From an uncultured Clostridia bacterium (GTDB lineage: Bacteria > Bacillota > Clostridia > Christensenellales > UBA3700): DNA of 64,000 bases. Numbering within the stretch: the stretch's first letter is position 1; each line of letters starts with the position of its first letter. The stretch spans positions 209,485-273,484 of the forward strand of contig CAMXSN010000002.1 in assembly GCA_947246685.1 (NCBI GenBank). Direction: 5' to 3'. The notes below the pieces were generated by a model that had not been told where the DNA came from, searched no databases, and saw nothing but the letters and a program-made list of their open reading frames with translations. Positions 53,728 through 64,000 of this stretch are shown piece after piece. The translations under genes and the position numbers were made by a program.

Positions 53728-54723
53728 ATGAGCAAAATTATAGACAGCATTATCGACAAAGCCAAGAGCTTGCGCAAGACAATAGTTCTTGCCGAAGGCG
53801 AGGAACCGCGTACTGTCGAGGCGGCGCAGACGATAGTAAAGAATAAGATTGCCGATATAATACTTCTCGGCGACGAAGAGAAATTGAAGACGATGTATCC
53901 GTATGCAAATTTCGACGGTATCAAGATCGTCAATCCGCTTACCGCTGACGTCGAGGATTATGCAAACGCGTTGTATGAATTGAGAAAAGCTAAGGGCATG
54001 ACTGTCGAAGACGCGCACAGAGAGATAAGAAAATATCTTAATTTCGGCGCGATGATGATAAAAAAAGGCGACGCCGACGGAATGGTCGCGGGCGCAATCA
54101 ATTCTACCGGCAACGTGTTGAGGGCAGGTTTGACGATTGTCAAGACCAAGCCGGGAATCAAGACGGTATCGAGCTGTTTTCTTATGGCATTCGAAGGCAC
54201 TCCGTATAAGGATCAGGATATAATGGTTTTCGGCGACTGCGCTGTTAATATTAATCCCACGGCAGAACAGCTTGCCGATATCGCTATATCTTCTACCGCT
54301 ACGGCAAGGGATCTCGCCGGTATAGCCGAGCCTAAGGTGGCAATGCTTTCTTTCTCGACAAAGGGCAGCGCGAAACACGAATTCGTAGATAAGGTCGTCG
54401 AGGCGACTGCGCTTGTGAGAGAAAAAGCTCCCGAGATAGACGTTGACGGAGAATTGCAGGTCGATGCGGCTATCGTGCCGTCCGTCGGCAGACTCAAAGC
54501 TCCCGGCAGCGAGGTTGCGGGCAAAGCTAACATATTTATTTTCCCTGATTTGCAATCGGGAAATATCGGTTATAAACTCACTCAGAGATTCAGCGGAGCT
54601 ACGGCTATCGGTCCTATCTGTCAGGGATTTGCAAGACCGATTAACGACCTGTCGAGAGGTTGCACTAGCGACGATATAGTAGCTGTGGCGGCAATCACGG
54701 CGGTGCAGGCAAGTCAGAATTAA
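53728..54723 (+). CDS. pta: phosphate acetyltransferase
   Basis: [43 protein letters not shown]. Confidence 0.95.
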   Translation: MSKIIDSIIDKAKSLRKTIVLAEGEEPRTVEAAQTIVKNKIADIILLGDEEKLKTMYPYANFDGIKIVNPLTADVEDYANALYELRKAKGMTVEDAHREIRKYLNFGAMMIKKGDADGMVAGAINSTGNVLRAGLTIVKTKPGIKTVSSCFLMAFEGTPYKDQDIMVFGDCAVNINPTAEQLADIAISSTATARDLAGIAEPKVAMLSFSTKGSAKHEFVDKVVEATALVREKAPEIDVDGELQVDAAIVPSVGRLKAPGSEVAGKANIFIFPDLQSGNIGYKLTQRFSGATAIGPICQGFARPINDLSRGCTSDDIVAVAAITAVQASQN

Positions 54724-54782
54724 GCGTTTGAGCAAACGTCGTCCTGCATTCGGACGCGCAAAAGTCATTAAAGGAGAAATTT

Positions 54783-55985
54783 ATGAAAATATTGGTAGTC
54801 AACGCGGGCAGTTCGTCCCTCAAATATCAACTTATAGAAATGACCGACGAAGAAGTAATCTGCAAGGGCACGGTCGAGTGTATCGGTATAGACGGATCGA
54901 ACATTTGCCACAAAGTCAACGGCAAAGAATATGTGATTGAAAAGTCGCTTGCCAACCACACCGACGCATTCAATCTCGTAATGGATTGTCTCACCGACAA
55001 AGAATACGGCAGCATTAAGTCGCCCAAGGAAATCGGCGCGATCGGTCACAGAGTCGTGCATTCGGGCGAAGAATTCGACCGTTCGACTTACGTCGACGCA
55101 GAGGCTTTGAAGAAGTTGGAGAGCATAGTCAATCTTGCCCCGTTGCACAATCCCGCAAGTTTGGCTTGTCTTAAGTCTTGCATGTCCATAGTCGATTGTC
55201 CCAACGTAGTGGTTTTCGACACGGCGTTCCACAGCACAATGCCCGACAAGGCGAAAATGTACGGCATACCGTACGAAGATTACAAAGCCAGCAAGATAAG
55301 AAAATACGGTTTTCACGGTACGTCGCACAAATTCGTATCTCAAGAAGCTATTAAGTATCTCAAATCAAAGGGCTTGCCCTGTTCCAAGATTGTTACGTGC
55401 CATCTGGGCAACGGCTCGTCGATCACTGCCGTTAAAGACGGCAAATGCGTCGATACTTCTATGGGTATGACTCCTCTTGAGGGACTTATCATGGGCACCA
55501 GAAGCGGTAATATAGATCCGGCGGCAGTGGAAATGCTCGCTAATTTCAAGGGGATGAACCTCAAAGAGATAAGCAACTATCTCAATAAGAAAAGCGGTTT
55601 TCTCGGTGTGAGCGGAGTAAGTTCGGATTTCAGAAAACTCTGCGAGGCTATAGGCAACGGCAATGAAAGGGCAAAACTTGCCTACGATATGTTCAACTAT
55701 CAGATTCGCAAATTTATCGGCAGCTATGCCGTTGCAATGGAAGGACTGGACTGTATCGTATTTACGGGAGGAATAGGCGAAAACGGATCGTTGATAAGAC
55801 GTACGGTGACGGAGAATATGGAATTCTTGGGCGTAAAGATAGACGGCAGCGTCAACGACAATGCTCCCAGGGGAACGCTTGTCGATATCAGCGCAAAAGA
55901 TTCTAAGGTCAGAGTGTTGGTCATTCCTACCAACGAAGAACTCGTGATAGCAAGAGACACAAAGGAAATAGTCGAAGCGCTTTGA
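54783..55985 (+). CDS. ackA: acetate kinase
   Basis: ILVVNAGSSSLKYQLI, FHGTSHKFVS, TGGIGEN. Confidence 0.96.
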   Translation: MKILVVNAGSSSLKYQLIEMTDEEVICKGTVECIGIDGSNICHKVNGKEYVIEKSLANHTDAFNLVMDCLTDKEYGSIKSPKEIGAIGHRVVHSGEEFDRSTYVDAEALKKLESIVNLAPLHNPASLACLKSCMSIVDCPNVVVFDTAFHSTMPDKAKMYGIPYEDYKASKIRKYGFHGTSHKFVSQEAIKYLKSKGLPCSKIVTCHLGNGSSITAVKDGKCVDTSMGMTPLEGLIMGTRSGNIDPAAVEMLANFKGMNLKEISNYLNKKSGFLGVSGVSSDFRKLCEAIGNGNERAKLAYDMFNYQIRKFIGSYAVAMEGLDCIVFTGGIGENGSLIRRTVTENMEFLGVKIDGSVNDNAPRGTLVDISAKDSKVRVLVIPTNEELVIARDTKEIVEAL

Positions 55986-56026
55986 GCATTTTGTAGTCAT
56001 AAAAATATAAAACCTTTGAATTTTGT

Positions 56027-56055
56027 TTGACAAAGGTAAAAAAAACATATATAAT
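56027..56055 (+). promoter_or_regulatory. rpmF promoter
   Basis: TTGACA-17 bp-TATAAT, both elements at consensus. Confidence 0.85.
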
Positions 56056-56099
56056 GCAATAGCAATTAATTTTTCAGTATACTAATGGAGGTGTTGGCA

Positions 56100-56288
56100 A
56101 TGGCAGTACCAAAGGCGAAAACATCGAAACAAAGAAAGCACACTCGTTCGGCAAATTGGAAGTTGAGTACTCCGAATCTTTCCGAGTGTCCGCAATGCCA
56201 CGAATTGAAGATGAACCACAAGGCTTGTCCGAATTGCGGTTATTACGACGGCAGACTCGTTGTTGAGAAGAGCGAGAAGAAAGCTTAA
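56100..56288 (+). CDS. rpmF: 50S ribosomal protein L32
   Basis: MAVPKAKTSKQRKHTRSAN...CPQCHELKMNHKACPNCGYYDGR. Confidence 0.96.
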   Translation: MAVPKAKTSKQRKHTRSANWKLSTPNLSECPQCHELKMNHKACPNCGYYDGRLVVEKSEKKA

Positions 56289-56310
56289 TCAAAATCGTAT
56301 CAAAAGTTGA

Positions 56311-56352
56311 AAGACGGAGTTTACGCTCAGGCGCAGACTCCGTCTTGTCTAT
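56311..56352 (+). terminator. terminator/attenuator hairpin after rpmF
   Basis: AAGACGGAGT ... ACTCCGTCTT. Confidence 0.65.
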
Positions 56353-56504
56353 TCTGCTAAATTAAAAGTTTGTTCGATTTTATCGCTTGATTTTGACGTC
56401 AATAATCTTTATAATATATTTAAGAATATTTTAATTAATCTATTTAGTAAATAATTAGGCGGACCCGGCGTGTACGGCGGACGCGCGGCTCAAGGAGATA
56501 AAGT

Positions 56505-57521
56505 ATGAGATTGATTCTCGATTGTTTTGGAGGAGATAACTGCCCCGACAGCGCGGTAGACGGCGCGTTGCTTGCGTTGGAGCAGGATAAGAACATTCAT
56601 ATCGCGCTTTGCGGAGACGAAAGCGCGATCAACGCTTGTTTGGCGGGCAAGGAATACGATAAGTCGAGAATAGAGGTGCTTGACGCGCAGGAGGTTATTA
56701 CCAACGAAGATTCTCCCGTGTTGGCTATAAGGCGCAAGAAAAATTCTTCGATGACAGTCGGATTGAGAGCTCTTGCGGAAGGCGATTACGACGCAATGGT
56801 ATCCTCGGGTAATACGGGCGCGTTGCTTGTAGGCGCTAGCATAATCGTCAAACTCATAGACGGAGTGCAGAGAGCGTCTCTTTCTCCGTTGCTGCCCACT
56901 CTTATCGACGGCAGGTCGACGTTGCTCGTCGACGGAGGCGCCAACGTGGATTGCAAAGCGGGTATGCTTAAAGAATTTGCCGTTATGGGCAGCACATTTA
57001 TGAGCAGCGTGTGCGCCGTCAGTAATCCCAGAGTTGCTCTTCTCAATAACGGCACGGAAGAAGAAAAGGGCAATGCTTTGACTAAGGAAGCGTATCAACT
57101 GCTTAAAAATACGGATATTAATTTTGTGGGGAATATAGAGGCACGCGAACTGTTTTCCGGCTTTGCCGACGTAATTGTATCCGACGGATTTGCAGGCAAC
57201 GTATCGATAAAAGCTGCAGAAGGTATGGGTAATTCCATATTTGCGTTGCTCAAAAGATATATCACCGAAGGCGGAGCGAGAGCCAAATTGGGTTACCTGC
57301 TCTTGAAACCGTCGTTGAAAAGACTCAAGAACATTATGTCGGGCGAGGCTGTCGGGGGAGGAGTTTTTCTCGGCGTGAAAAAGGTCGTCGTCAAAGCTCA
57401 CGGAGCAAGCAACGACGTCGCTTTCAAAAACGCTATTATGCGCGCAAAAGAGATGGCAGAGGCGAAATTGACAGAAAAAATAGCTGCGGCGATAGCAGAA
57501 AAAGCCGATAAGGAAAACTGA
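56505..57521 (+). CDS. plsX: phosphate acyltransferase
   Basis: MRLILDCFGGDNCPDSAVDGA, SSGNTGALLVGA, VSDGFAGNVSIKAAEG. Confidence 0.95.
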   Translation: MRLILDCFGGDNCPDSAVDGALLALEQDKNIHIALCGDESAINACLAGKEYDKSRIEVLDAQEVITNEDSPVLAIRRKKNSSMTVGLRALAEGDYDAMVSSGNTGALLVGASIIVKLIDGVQRASLSPLLPTLIDGRSTLLVDGGANVDCKAGMLKEFAVMGSTFMSSVCAVSNPRVALLNNGTEEEKGNALTKEAYQLLKNTDINFVGNIEARELFSGFADVIVSDGFAGNVSIKAAEGMGNSIFALLKRYITEGGARAKLGYLLLKPSLKRLKNIMSGEAVGGGVFLGVKKVVVKAHGASNDVAFKNAIMRAKEMAEAKLTEKIAAAIAEKADKEN

Positions 57522-57523
57522 TC

Positions 57524-58159
57524 ATGTCTGACGCGGAAATTTTGTTGAATTATCGTTTTGCGGACAAAGAATTATTGAATAGGGCGTTTACCCATCCTTC
57601 TTATTCCAATCTTCACGGCGGCAAGAGCTATCAGCGACTTGAATTTCTCGGCGACGGAATATTGGACTTTGTCGTTGCGGACGAACTTTGCAGGAGATAT
57701 CCCGACGTCGACGAAGGAATTTTGACGAAAATGCGAGGGACGGTAGTGTCGTATAGACCGTTGGCTCAAGTCGTCAGACAAAAGCAATTTGACAAATATA
57801 TAAAAATGGGATTTGGAGAGATCACCGAAAAGGTGCGTTCCGATATATTCGAATCAATATGCGGAGCCATATATATCGACGGCGGATTTGACGCCGCAAG
57901 AAATTTTATTATACAAAATTTGAGCGAACTAATCGACGGGGCGGACGCCGAATATAAAAAACGCGATTACAAGACGGCTCTCTACGAAAAATACGTCGGA
58001 CACGAAATAAGATTTGCCGACAAAGCCGTTAACGGCAGAGGTCATATGCCGATATTCGAAGTACAATTATATATCGATGGCAGACCTGTGTCGACAGCAA
58101 AAGGCGGCAGCAAAAAAGACGCTCAGCAGAAATGCTGTCAGATTTTTTTGGAACAATAA
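57524..58159 (+). CDS. rnc: ribonuclease III
   Basis: AFTHPSYSN...QRLEFLGDGILDFVVADEL; C-terminal dsRBD. Confidence 0.95.
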   Translation: MSDAEILLNYRFADKELLNRAFTHPSYSNLHGGKSYQRLEFLGDGILDFVVADELCRRYPDVDEGILTKMRGTVVSYRPLAQVVRQKQFDKYIKMGFGEITEKVRSDIFESICGAIYIDGGFDAARNFIIQNLSELIDGADAEYKKRDYKTALYEKYVGHEIRFADKAVNGRGHMPIFEVQLYIDGRPVSTAKGGSKKDAQQKCCQIFLEQ

Positions 58160-58160
58160 A

Positions 58161-58187
58161 AAGTGCCGACGTGTAGTCGGCATTTTT
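58161..58187. terminator. terminator
   Basis: TGCCGAC-GTGTA-GTCGGCA followed by TTTTT. Confidence 0.7.
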
Positions 58188-58202
58188 ATATTTTAGATTG
58201 TT

Positions 58203-58415
58203 TTATTTGGATGACTTTTTGACGCTTTTCTTTGCAGCCGGTTTTTTCTCTGTTGCTTTGGTTGTCTTGACGGCTTTTACTGCTTTATCGCAAGGATTCT
58301 CCGCAGTTTTGTCGCAGTTTGAGCAGTAGTCGTATGTTCCGCAAGTGTCATAACCTGCTTTTTCGCTGTCAAGCCATTTCTTTTCGTCTAGTTCCTGTTG
58401 TTTTTTTGTGAGCAT
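58203..58415 (-). CDS. small Cys-containing protein with Lys/Ala/Ser-rich tail
   Basis: 70 aa; minus-strand RBS GGAGGTAATATCAACA-ATG; CX5CX2C cluster and KKPAAKKSVKKSSK tail. Confidence 0.65.
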   Translation of the reverse strand: MLTKKQQELDEKKWLDSEKAGYDTCGTYDYCSNCDKTAENPCDKAVKAVKTTKATEKKPAAKKSVKKSSK

Positions 58416-58656
58416 TGTTGATATTACCTCCGAATATATTCAGTGACAGTTTAGTCTTATTATCGGCGAATGTCAATTGATTTGACCTTTTTGCCGAGTT
58501 TTTATTATTTCAGGCAATTCCGAGTTTTATAGAAAATTCGTATGCGCAGGCTGATAAAATATTATAATAATTAATTTAATGTTGCAAAAGTATGACGGCG
58601 TATGCTATAATTTATCAGTAAAAATATTGTCTTTTGGCAAATTGCAGAGAGGAAAT

Positions 58657-61600
58657 ATGAAATTCAAGAGAATGGAGGCATTCGGTTTTAAGTCGTTTGC
58701 CGATAAAATCGACGTGCCGCTCAACGAGGGCATAACGGCTATTGTAGGTCCTAACGGTTGCGGAAAAAGCAACGTTTCCGACGCTATAAGATGGGTTCTC
58801 GGAGAACAGAGCGCCAAGAATCTGCGCGGTAAGAGTATGCAGGACGTCATTTTCAACGGCACCGCGATAAGAAAGCCGCTGTCGTTTTGCGAGGTTTCGC
58901 TTACGTTTGACAATACGACCAGAATATTCGATATCGATCTTGACGAAGTAGTGCTGACGAGAAAACTTTACCGTTCGGGCGAGAGCAACTATCTAATCAA
59001 CAATACTCCCAGCAGACTTAAGGATATACAGTCGCTGATAAGAGACACAGGTCTTGGAAGAGACGGTTACAGTATCGTCGGACAGGGCAGAATAGACGAA
59101 ATCATCAACGCAAAACCCGAGAACAGGAGAAATATTTTCGAGGATGCGGCAGGTATACTTACCTATAAGAAAAACAAGATAGAAGCAGAACGCAGACTTG
59201 CAAATACCGAGGACAACGTAGATAAGATCCGTATAGCTCGAGACAGTCTCGAAGGGCAGAGAAACCTGCTCGAAAAGCAAAGCAGAGACGCGTATAAATA
59301 TCTTGAAATAAGAGATAGGCTGAGAGTGCTCGAAGCCAACGAGTATATTTTTCAATTTGAAAATCATGAAAGCGTAAAAGTAAAGATTCAGACGAGACTG
59401 GACGGCTTCTGTCAGGAAGACGAGCTGAGGACAAAAGAAAGCGAGGATTGCAATAAAGAGTACGAAGAAAAGCAGATAGAACTGCACAATATCGACAACC
59501 ATATAACTAAACTCAGAGATAAGCGTACCGACATCGCTGTCAAAGCCGAGAACATCAAAGGCCAGGGATTGACGCTAAAAGAGAGAATAACCAACTTGCA
59601 GACACAGAAACAGGACTGCCTGCAAAGGCTTACCCAGAGCGAAAAATTGCTCGAGGAAAAAACCGCGGAACTCAAGACGGCTCAGGAACATTACAATATG
59701 ACTCTCGAAGACAAGAAAGTTGCCGACAGAAAATATGCCGAATGCAACAACGATTATATTGCGCTTGTCAATGAGATAATGGACCGCGATCAAAAAATAA
59801 AAAACGCCAATCAGGAACTTATCAACGCCGTTCAGCAAGAAGGCGAAAATAAGGTGGACATAGGCAAACTTACCACGCAGCGCGATTTCATTTTGACGCG
59901 TATTGCCGAGTTGAACGAAGAAATAAGGACGCTTGACGAGGCGATAAAGACGTACGAGGACGTCAAGAGAGAGCATGAGAAAGCGCTGTTAAACAAGAAA
60001 AACGATCTCAACAGACTAGCTATCAGCCGAAACGAAGTCGTCACAGAAATCCGCAATTTGAGAGAAAGTCAAGACAGAGACAGAAGTAAATTCAACGAGT
60101 TGAGCGCGGATATATCCATCTGCAAACAGAGGATAGAAACTTTTACGAATATCAGAAAAGACTACGCCAATTTCAACGGGGCGGTCAAGATGCTGATGGA
60201 CGACTGCGACAGAAATCCGCAGTTGGCAAAACGTGTGTTGGGAGTCGTGTCCGATTTACTCACCGTGCCCAAAGAATACGAGACTGCCATAGAGATGGCT
60301 ATGGGCGGCGCGTTGCAGAATATCGTCGTTGAGGACGAGGAAGATGCAAAATACGTCATAGCTTATCTCAAAGAAAGACAGTACGGCAGATTGACGTTTT
60401 TGCCGTTGAGCAGTTATAAAGCCAAAGAATTGGAGAGAGAATTCAGCGGTATTTTGAGAGAAAAAGGCTGTTTGGGCGTCGCAAGCCAACTGATAAAATA
60501 CGACGCCAAATATTACAAGATATTCTCGGGATTGCTGGGAAAAACCATAGTCGCCGACAATCTCGACAACGCTACCGCTATGGCGAGGAAATACAGATAC
60601 GCGATAAGGATTGTCACGTTGCAAGGAGATATACTCAGCACAACGGGCTCAATTACCGGCGGTTCCAAGAAGACGTCGTCGTCAAGAGTGCTTTCGTACG
60701 AAAGACTGATACAGGAACACGAAGAGAAATTGAAGAGCATACTCGTCGACAAGCAGAAGCTGCAGAGAAAACTCGAGTCTGCCGAGGAAGACCTTGCAGA
60801 CTATGAAGAGCAGTTGGAAGGATACAATGAGGATATCAAGAATGCTCAGGTTTTGGTTGCTACCGAGAACGGAAGGTTAGAAAAAGTCGTGGCAAATATA
60901 GAAGAAAATCTAAAAGCCATGACGGACAGACAAAACAATAAGAGCGACTACGAGACGCAGTTGGACGCAATCGAAAACGCGCTGGGTATACTCGGCGAAA
61001 AGGGAAAAGACGTCAATGCTCTCAAAGAAAGCGTCGACAGCCTTGCTGTCAAGACCAAAGAGGAGTACGATCAGAAATCTCAGCTCAAGGACAAACTCGG
61101 CGAACAGCTTGCCAATTTGAGAGTCGAGTGCGGCACTCTGTCTGCGAACATGGACAATTATCAAGAGAATATCGACAGATTAAAAGGTGAAATCGATACT
61201 CTCAACGAAGAGCATACTTCTCAACGGGACAACCTTCACAACTTGCAGGATATAATCCACACGTTGACCAACGATAGAAACGTTGAACTTCCAGAGAAGT
61301 ATCAAAAACAGCTTGAAGAGATAAACAGGCAGATTACCGAAGCCGACGAATATAAGGTCAAACTCAAAGAAACTATCGACGCGCTTATACGCAAAAAAGA
61401 CGAGATCACAAAGTCTTTGATGTATATAAACGAGAATAAGATAAAATGTCAGAGCGAACTCGAAAAGATTGAAGAAAATATGCTCGCTTTGGAGAATAAG
61501 ATTAAAGAAGAATACAACCTCGATTATGAAAGCGCGTTGCCGCTGAGAATGGAAGAATTCGATTACCAGACTTGCAAGCAGGAGATAAGAAAACTTCAAA

Positions 61601-62244
61601 AAGAGCAGAAAGACATGGGCAACGTCAACGTCTATGCTATCGAAAACTTTAAGCAAGTCGACGGCGAATACCAGACTTACGTCACACAGATCGACGATTT
61701 GCAGAAGACGTCGGACGATCTCAAAAAATTGATTGCCGATTTGTCCAAGCAGATGCTAGATCAATTTACGAGAGAATTCGAGAAGATAAACAAGAATTTC
61801 GAGATTATATTCAAAGAGTTGTTCGGCGGAGGCACGGGAAAACTCGTCGTATTGCCGCCCGAAGAAGATCAGTCCGAACTCGACGCAGGTATCGAAATAA
61901 TGGCGGAGCCGCCCGGTAAAAAACTGCAATCCATCACGCTGATGAGCGGCGGCGAGAAAGCATTGACCGCGATTGCAATATTGTTTGCGATACTGAGGCT
62001 CAAGGCTATGCCGTTCTGCGTACTCGACGAAATCGAAGCCGCTTTGGACGACGCCAACGTAGGACTTTTTGCGCAGTATCTCAAGAGATTCAGCGACGAA
62101 ACGCAATTTATCGTCATCACTCACCGTAAGCCCACGATGGAACTTGCCGACAGACTCTACGGCGTTACCATGCAGGAAAAGGGCGTATCGAAAGTCGTTG
62201 CCGTCAACTTGGCAGACGCGGTTAAGCATTCCAAGAACGACTAA
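58657..62244 (+). CDS. smc: chromosome segregation protein SMC
   Basis: GPNGCGKSNVSDAIRWVLGEQSAKNLRG, long coiled coil, hinge, LMSGGEKALTAIAILFA; ATG after GAGAGG. Confidence 0.97.
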   Translation: MKFKRMEAFGFKSFADKIDVPLNEGITAIVGPNGCGKSNVSDAIRWVLGEQSAKNLRGKSMQDVIFNGTAIRKPLSFCEVSLTFDNTTRIFDIDLDEVVLTRKLYRSGESNYLINNTPSRLKDIQSLIRDTGLGRDGYSIVGQGRIDEIINAKPENRRNIFEDAAGILTYKKNKIEAERRLANTEDNVDKIRIARDSLEGQRNLLEKQSRDAYKYLEIRDRLRVLEANEYIFQFENHESVKVKIQTRLDGFCQEDELRTKESEDCNKEYEEKQIELHNIDNHITKLRDKRTDIAVKAENIKGQGLTLKERITNLQTQKQDCLQRLTQSEKLLEEKTAELKTAQEHYNMTLEDKKVADRKYAECNNDYIALVNEIMDRDQKIKNANQELINAVQQEGENKVDIGKLTTQRDFILTRIAELNEEIRTLDEAIKTYEDVKREHEKALLNKKNDLNRLAISRNEVVTEIRNLRESQDRDRSKFNELSADISICKQRIETFTNIRKDYANFNGAVKMLMDDCDRNPQLAKRVLGVVSDLLTVPKEYETAIEMAMGGALQNIVVEDEEDAKYVIAYLKERQYGRLTFLPLSSYKAKELEREFSGILREKGCLGVASQLIKYDAKYYKIFSGLLGKTIVADNLDNATAMARKYRYAIRIVTLQGDILSTTGSITGGSKKTSSSRVLSYERLIQEHEEKLKSILVDKQKLQRKLESAEEDLADYEEQLEGYNEDIKNAQVLVATENGRLEKVVANIEENLKAMTDRQNNKSDYETQLDAIENALGILGEKGKDVNALKESVDSLAVKTKEEYDQKSQLKDKLGEQLANLRVECGTLSANMDNYQENIDRLKGEIDTLNEEHTSQRDNLHNLQDIIHTLTNDRNVELPEKYQKQLEEINRQITEADEYKVKLKETIDALIRKKDEITKSLMYINENKIKCQSELEKIEENMLALENKIKEEYNLDYESALPLRMEEFDYQTCKQEIRKLQKEQKDMGNVNVYAIENFKQVDGEYQTYVTQIDDLQKTSDDLKKLIADLSKQMLDQFTREFEKINKNFEIIFKELFGGGTGKLVVLPPEEDQSELDAGIEIMAEPPGKKLQSITLMSGGEKALTAIAILFAILRLKAMPFCVLDEIEAALDDANVGLFAQYLKRFSDETQFIVITHRKPTMELADRLYGVTMQEKGVSKVVAVNLADAVKHSKND

Positions 62245-62261
62245 AATTAAAAGGAGTTATT

Positions 62262-63155
62262 ATGGGATTTTTTGAAAAACTTATCAAAGGATTGAAAAGA
62301 ACAAAAGAGGCTTTCTCAAAGAAGATTTATCAGCTCTTTGCAGGCAGAGAACTCAACGACGAATTCTACGAGGAATTGGAAAATACGCTTATCACTTCGG
62401 ATCTCGGAGTGGAGGCGACGGAGCAGATAATCAACGAATTCAAAGACGAGTGCTTCAAGAGAAAAATCAAGAAGACCGACGACGCTAAAGATCTGCTCAA
62501 AAATATTATGATCGACGCGATAAATTACGATATCGCGGAATACGAGTATCCGTTGGTGATACTTGTCGCGGGCGTCAACGGAGTGGGCAAGACTACTGCG
62601 CTCGGCAAACTTGCAAAATATTTTCGCGGCAAAGGAAAAAGCGTTGTGTTAGCCGCGGCGGACACGTTTAGGGCGGCTGCCAGCGAGCAACTCGAAGTGT
62701 GGGCGGACAGAGCCAAGGTACGCATAATAAGACACGAAGAGGGAAGCGATCCCGCGGCTGTGGTTTACGACGCTATCAAGTCCGCAAAAGCAAAGGGGAC
62801 GGACGTTGTGCTGATTGACACGGCGGGAAGGTTGCAAAACAAGAAAAATCTGATGAACGAACTCGGCAAGATTAACAAGGTTGTCGAAAGGGAATATCCG
62901 GAGGCGGATTATCGCACTTATATTGTTATCGACGCTACCACGGGACAGAACGCGCTGTCGCAGGTCGAGGCGTTTGACGAAATAATAGATATGGACGGCA
63001 TTATCCTCAATAAGCTTGACGGTACGGCAAAAGGCGGTGTGGTGTTTGCGATATCGGTAGAGAAAGAATTGCCCGTTTGTTTTATAGGCGTCGGCGAGGG
63101 AATAGACGACTTGCTGGAATTCGACGCATCGTTTTTTATCAACGAACTGTTTTGA
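62262..63155 (+). CDS. ftsY: signal recognition particle receptor FtsY
   Basis: GVNGVGKTTALGKLA, DTFRAAASEQL, DTAGRLQNK, LNKLDGTAKGG. Confidence 0.96.
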   Translation: MGFFEKLIKGLKRTKEAFSKKIYQLFAGRELNDEFYEELENTLITSDLGVEATEQIINEFKDECFKRKIKKTDDAKDLLKNIMIDAINYDIAEYEYPLVILVAGVNGVGKTTALGKLAKYFRGKGKSVVLAAADTFRAAASEQLEVWADRAKVRIIRHEEGSDPAAVVYDAIKSAKAKGTDVVLIDTAGRLQNKKNLMNELGKINKVVEREYPEADYRTYIVIDATTGQNALSQVEAFDEIIDMDGIILNKLDGTAKGGVVFAISVEKELPVCFIGVGEGIDDLLEFDASFFINELF

Positions 63156-63158
63156 CAA

Positions 63159-63194
63159 AATCCGTATTCGATATCTTCGAATACGGATTATTTT
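63159..63194 (+). terminator. terminator
   Basis: AATCCGTATTCGA-TATCT-TCGAATACGGATT followed by ATTTT. Confidence 0.8.
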
Positions 63195-63242
63195 AATTGC
63201 GATTCTATATTCGCAACGGTATTTTATTAACTAGGATGTTTT

Positions 63243-64000
63243 ATGAAAAGCAAGACAAAATATATTCTTAATTCCGAGCAGATAGGTTTAATATTTAAGA
63301 AAGCGGGATTGGGCGACATCAGCGGATTCGAGCCGTTGGGAGCGGGGGAGTTCAACGCCGTGTACTGCGTGATAGCGAGCGGAAAAGAGTACGTGCTTAA
63401 AATCGCTCCTCGCGCCGATTGCAAAGTGCTTACTTACGAAAATCGAATGCTTGCCGGAGAAATTAAATGGTATGAGCGAATAGGTAGGAATACTTCGATA
63501 AGAATACCGGAAATTTATTATAGCGACTTTTCGAGAAATATCGTAAAATCCGATTATTTTATTATGGAGAAACTTGACGGAATGCAACTGGATAAGTTTT
63601 GCGCTACACATAAAGATATTGCGGATTCGACGTGCAAGCTTGCCGCCGCAGCGGCGCAGATACACCGTATAAAAAACGATAAATACGGGTATGAACAAAA
63701 CGTACTGTTCGACAACTGGTATACGGCGGTCAAGTCGATGACACAAAATCTAATTGACGATGCGCAAGCCGTCGGGCGCAAATCAAAGCGCGGCAGAAAA
63801 CTGTTGGAGTATATAGAGAGATACAAAGACGTTTTGGCAAAAGCCGATTGCGCGATGGTCAATTTCGATCTGTGGGCGCCTAACGTAATTTGTCAAACGG
63901 ACGCGGCAGGTTCGGTGTCGTATGCGTGGATAGATCCGGAGAGAACTTTTTGGGGAGACAGAATAGCCGACTTCGTAGCTTTGGAGTTTGGCAAGCCGTT
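63243..64000 (+). CDS. aminoglycoside phosphotransferase/kinase-like protein, 3'-truncated by window edge
   Basis: Open from ATG 63243: FEPLGAGEFNAVYCVIASGKEYVLKIAP, MVNFDLWAPNVI, WIDPERTFWGD. Confidence 0.75.
   Translation, partial: MKSKTKYILNSEQIGLIFKKAGLGDISGFEPLGAGEFNAVYCVIASGKEYVLKIAPRADCKVLTYENRMLAGEIKWYERIGRNTSIRIPEIYYSDFSRNIVKSDYFIMEKLDGMQLDKFCATHKDIADSTCKLAAAAAQIHRIKNDKYGYEQNVLFDNWYTAVKSMTQNLIDDAQAVGRKSKRGRKLLEYIERYKDVLAKADCAMVNFDLWAPNVICQTDAAGSVSYAWIDPERTFWGDRIADFVALEFGKP

Noticed and set aside
53614-54768. 384-aa minus-strand ORF opposite pta
   Set aside because: Antisense to pta; no coding support.
56455-56492. GC-rich GGCGGAC direct repeats before plsX
   Set aside because: Two short copies only, in a 5' leader; not enough structure or known motif to support a claim.

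Overview
The window looks like one contiguous piece of chromosome from a low-GC, Clostridia-like bacterium (ylbJ, Spo0A-type regulator, gut-type carbohydrate genes); the lineage is an inference. Conserved backbone: a complete arginine cluster argG-H-C-J-B-D-F, glmM, pta-ackA, rpmF-plsX-rnc-smc-ftsY, typA, rdgB, an aconitase-family gene, a GH2 beta-galactosidase, two GPH-type symporters, a copper P-type ATPase, and nine tRNAs. Most notable observations: (1) a two-component locus (GHKL kinase plus Spo0A-type response regulator) enclosing an unlisted 15-codon ORF on the opposite strand, MWKDFWNWIKGWLYL, with a strong Shine-Dalgarno site, a -10 box and a trailing hairpin; the regulator promoter carries four TGTTG repeats at exact 10-bp spacing that resemble a variant 0A box; (2) a serine recombinase next to two inverted 26-bp sites with 12-2-12 geometry that flank a consensus-like promoter, a candidate invertible switch; (3) a (TA)9 tract between the -35 and -10 of a small membrane protein promoter, a candidate slippage switch; (4) a CopA with a CopZ-like domain fused in frame that retains its own Shine-Dalgarno site and ATG; (5) a one-ORF RsmD-CoaD fusion; (6) four helically spaced ARG boxes upstream of argG; (7) a 254-bp near-identical tract between two diverged transporter paralogs (gene conversion). 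All calls come from reading the sequence and the supplied ORF track; no database search was run.
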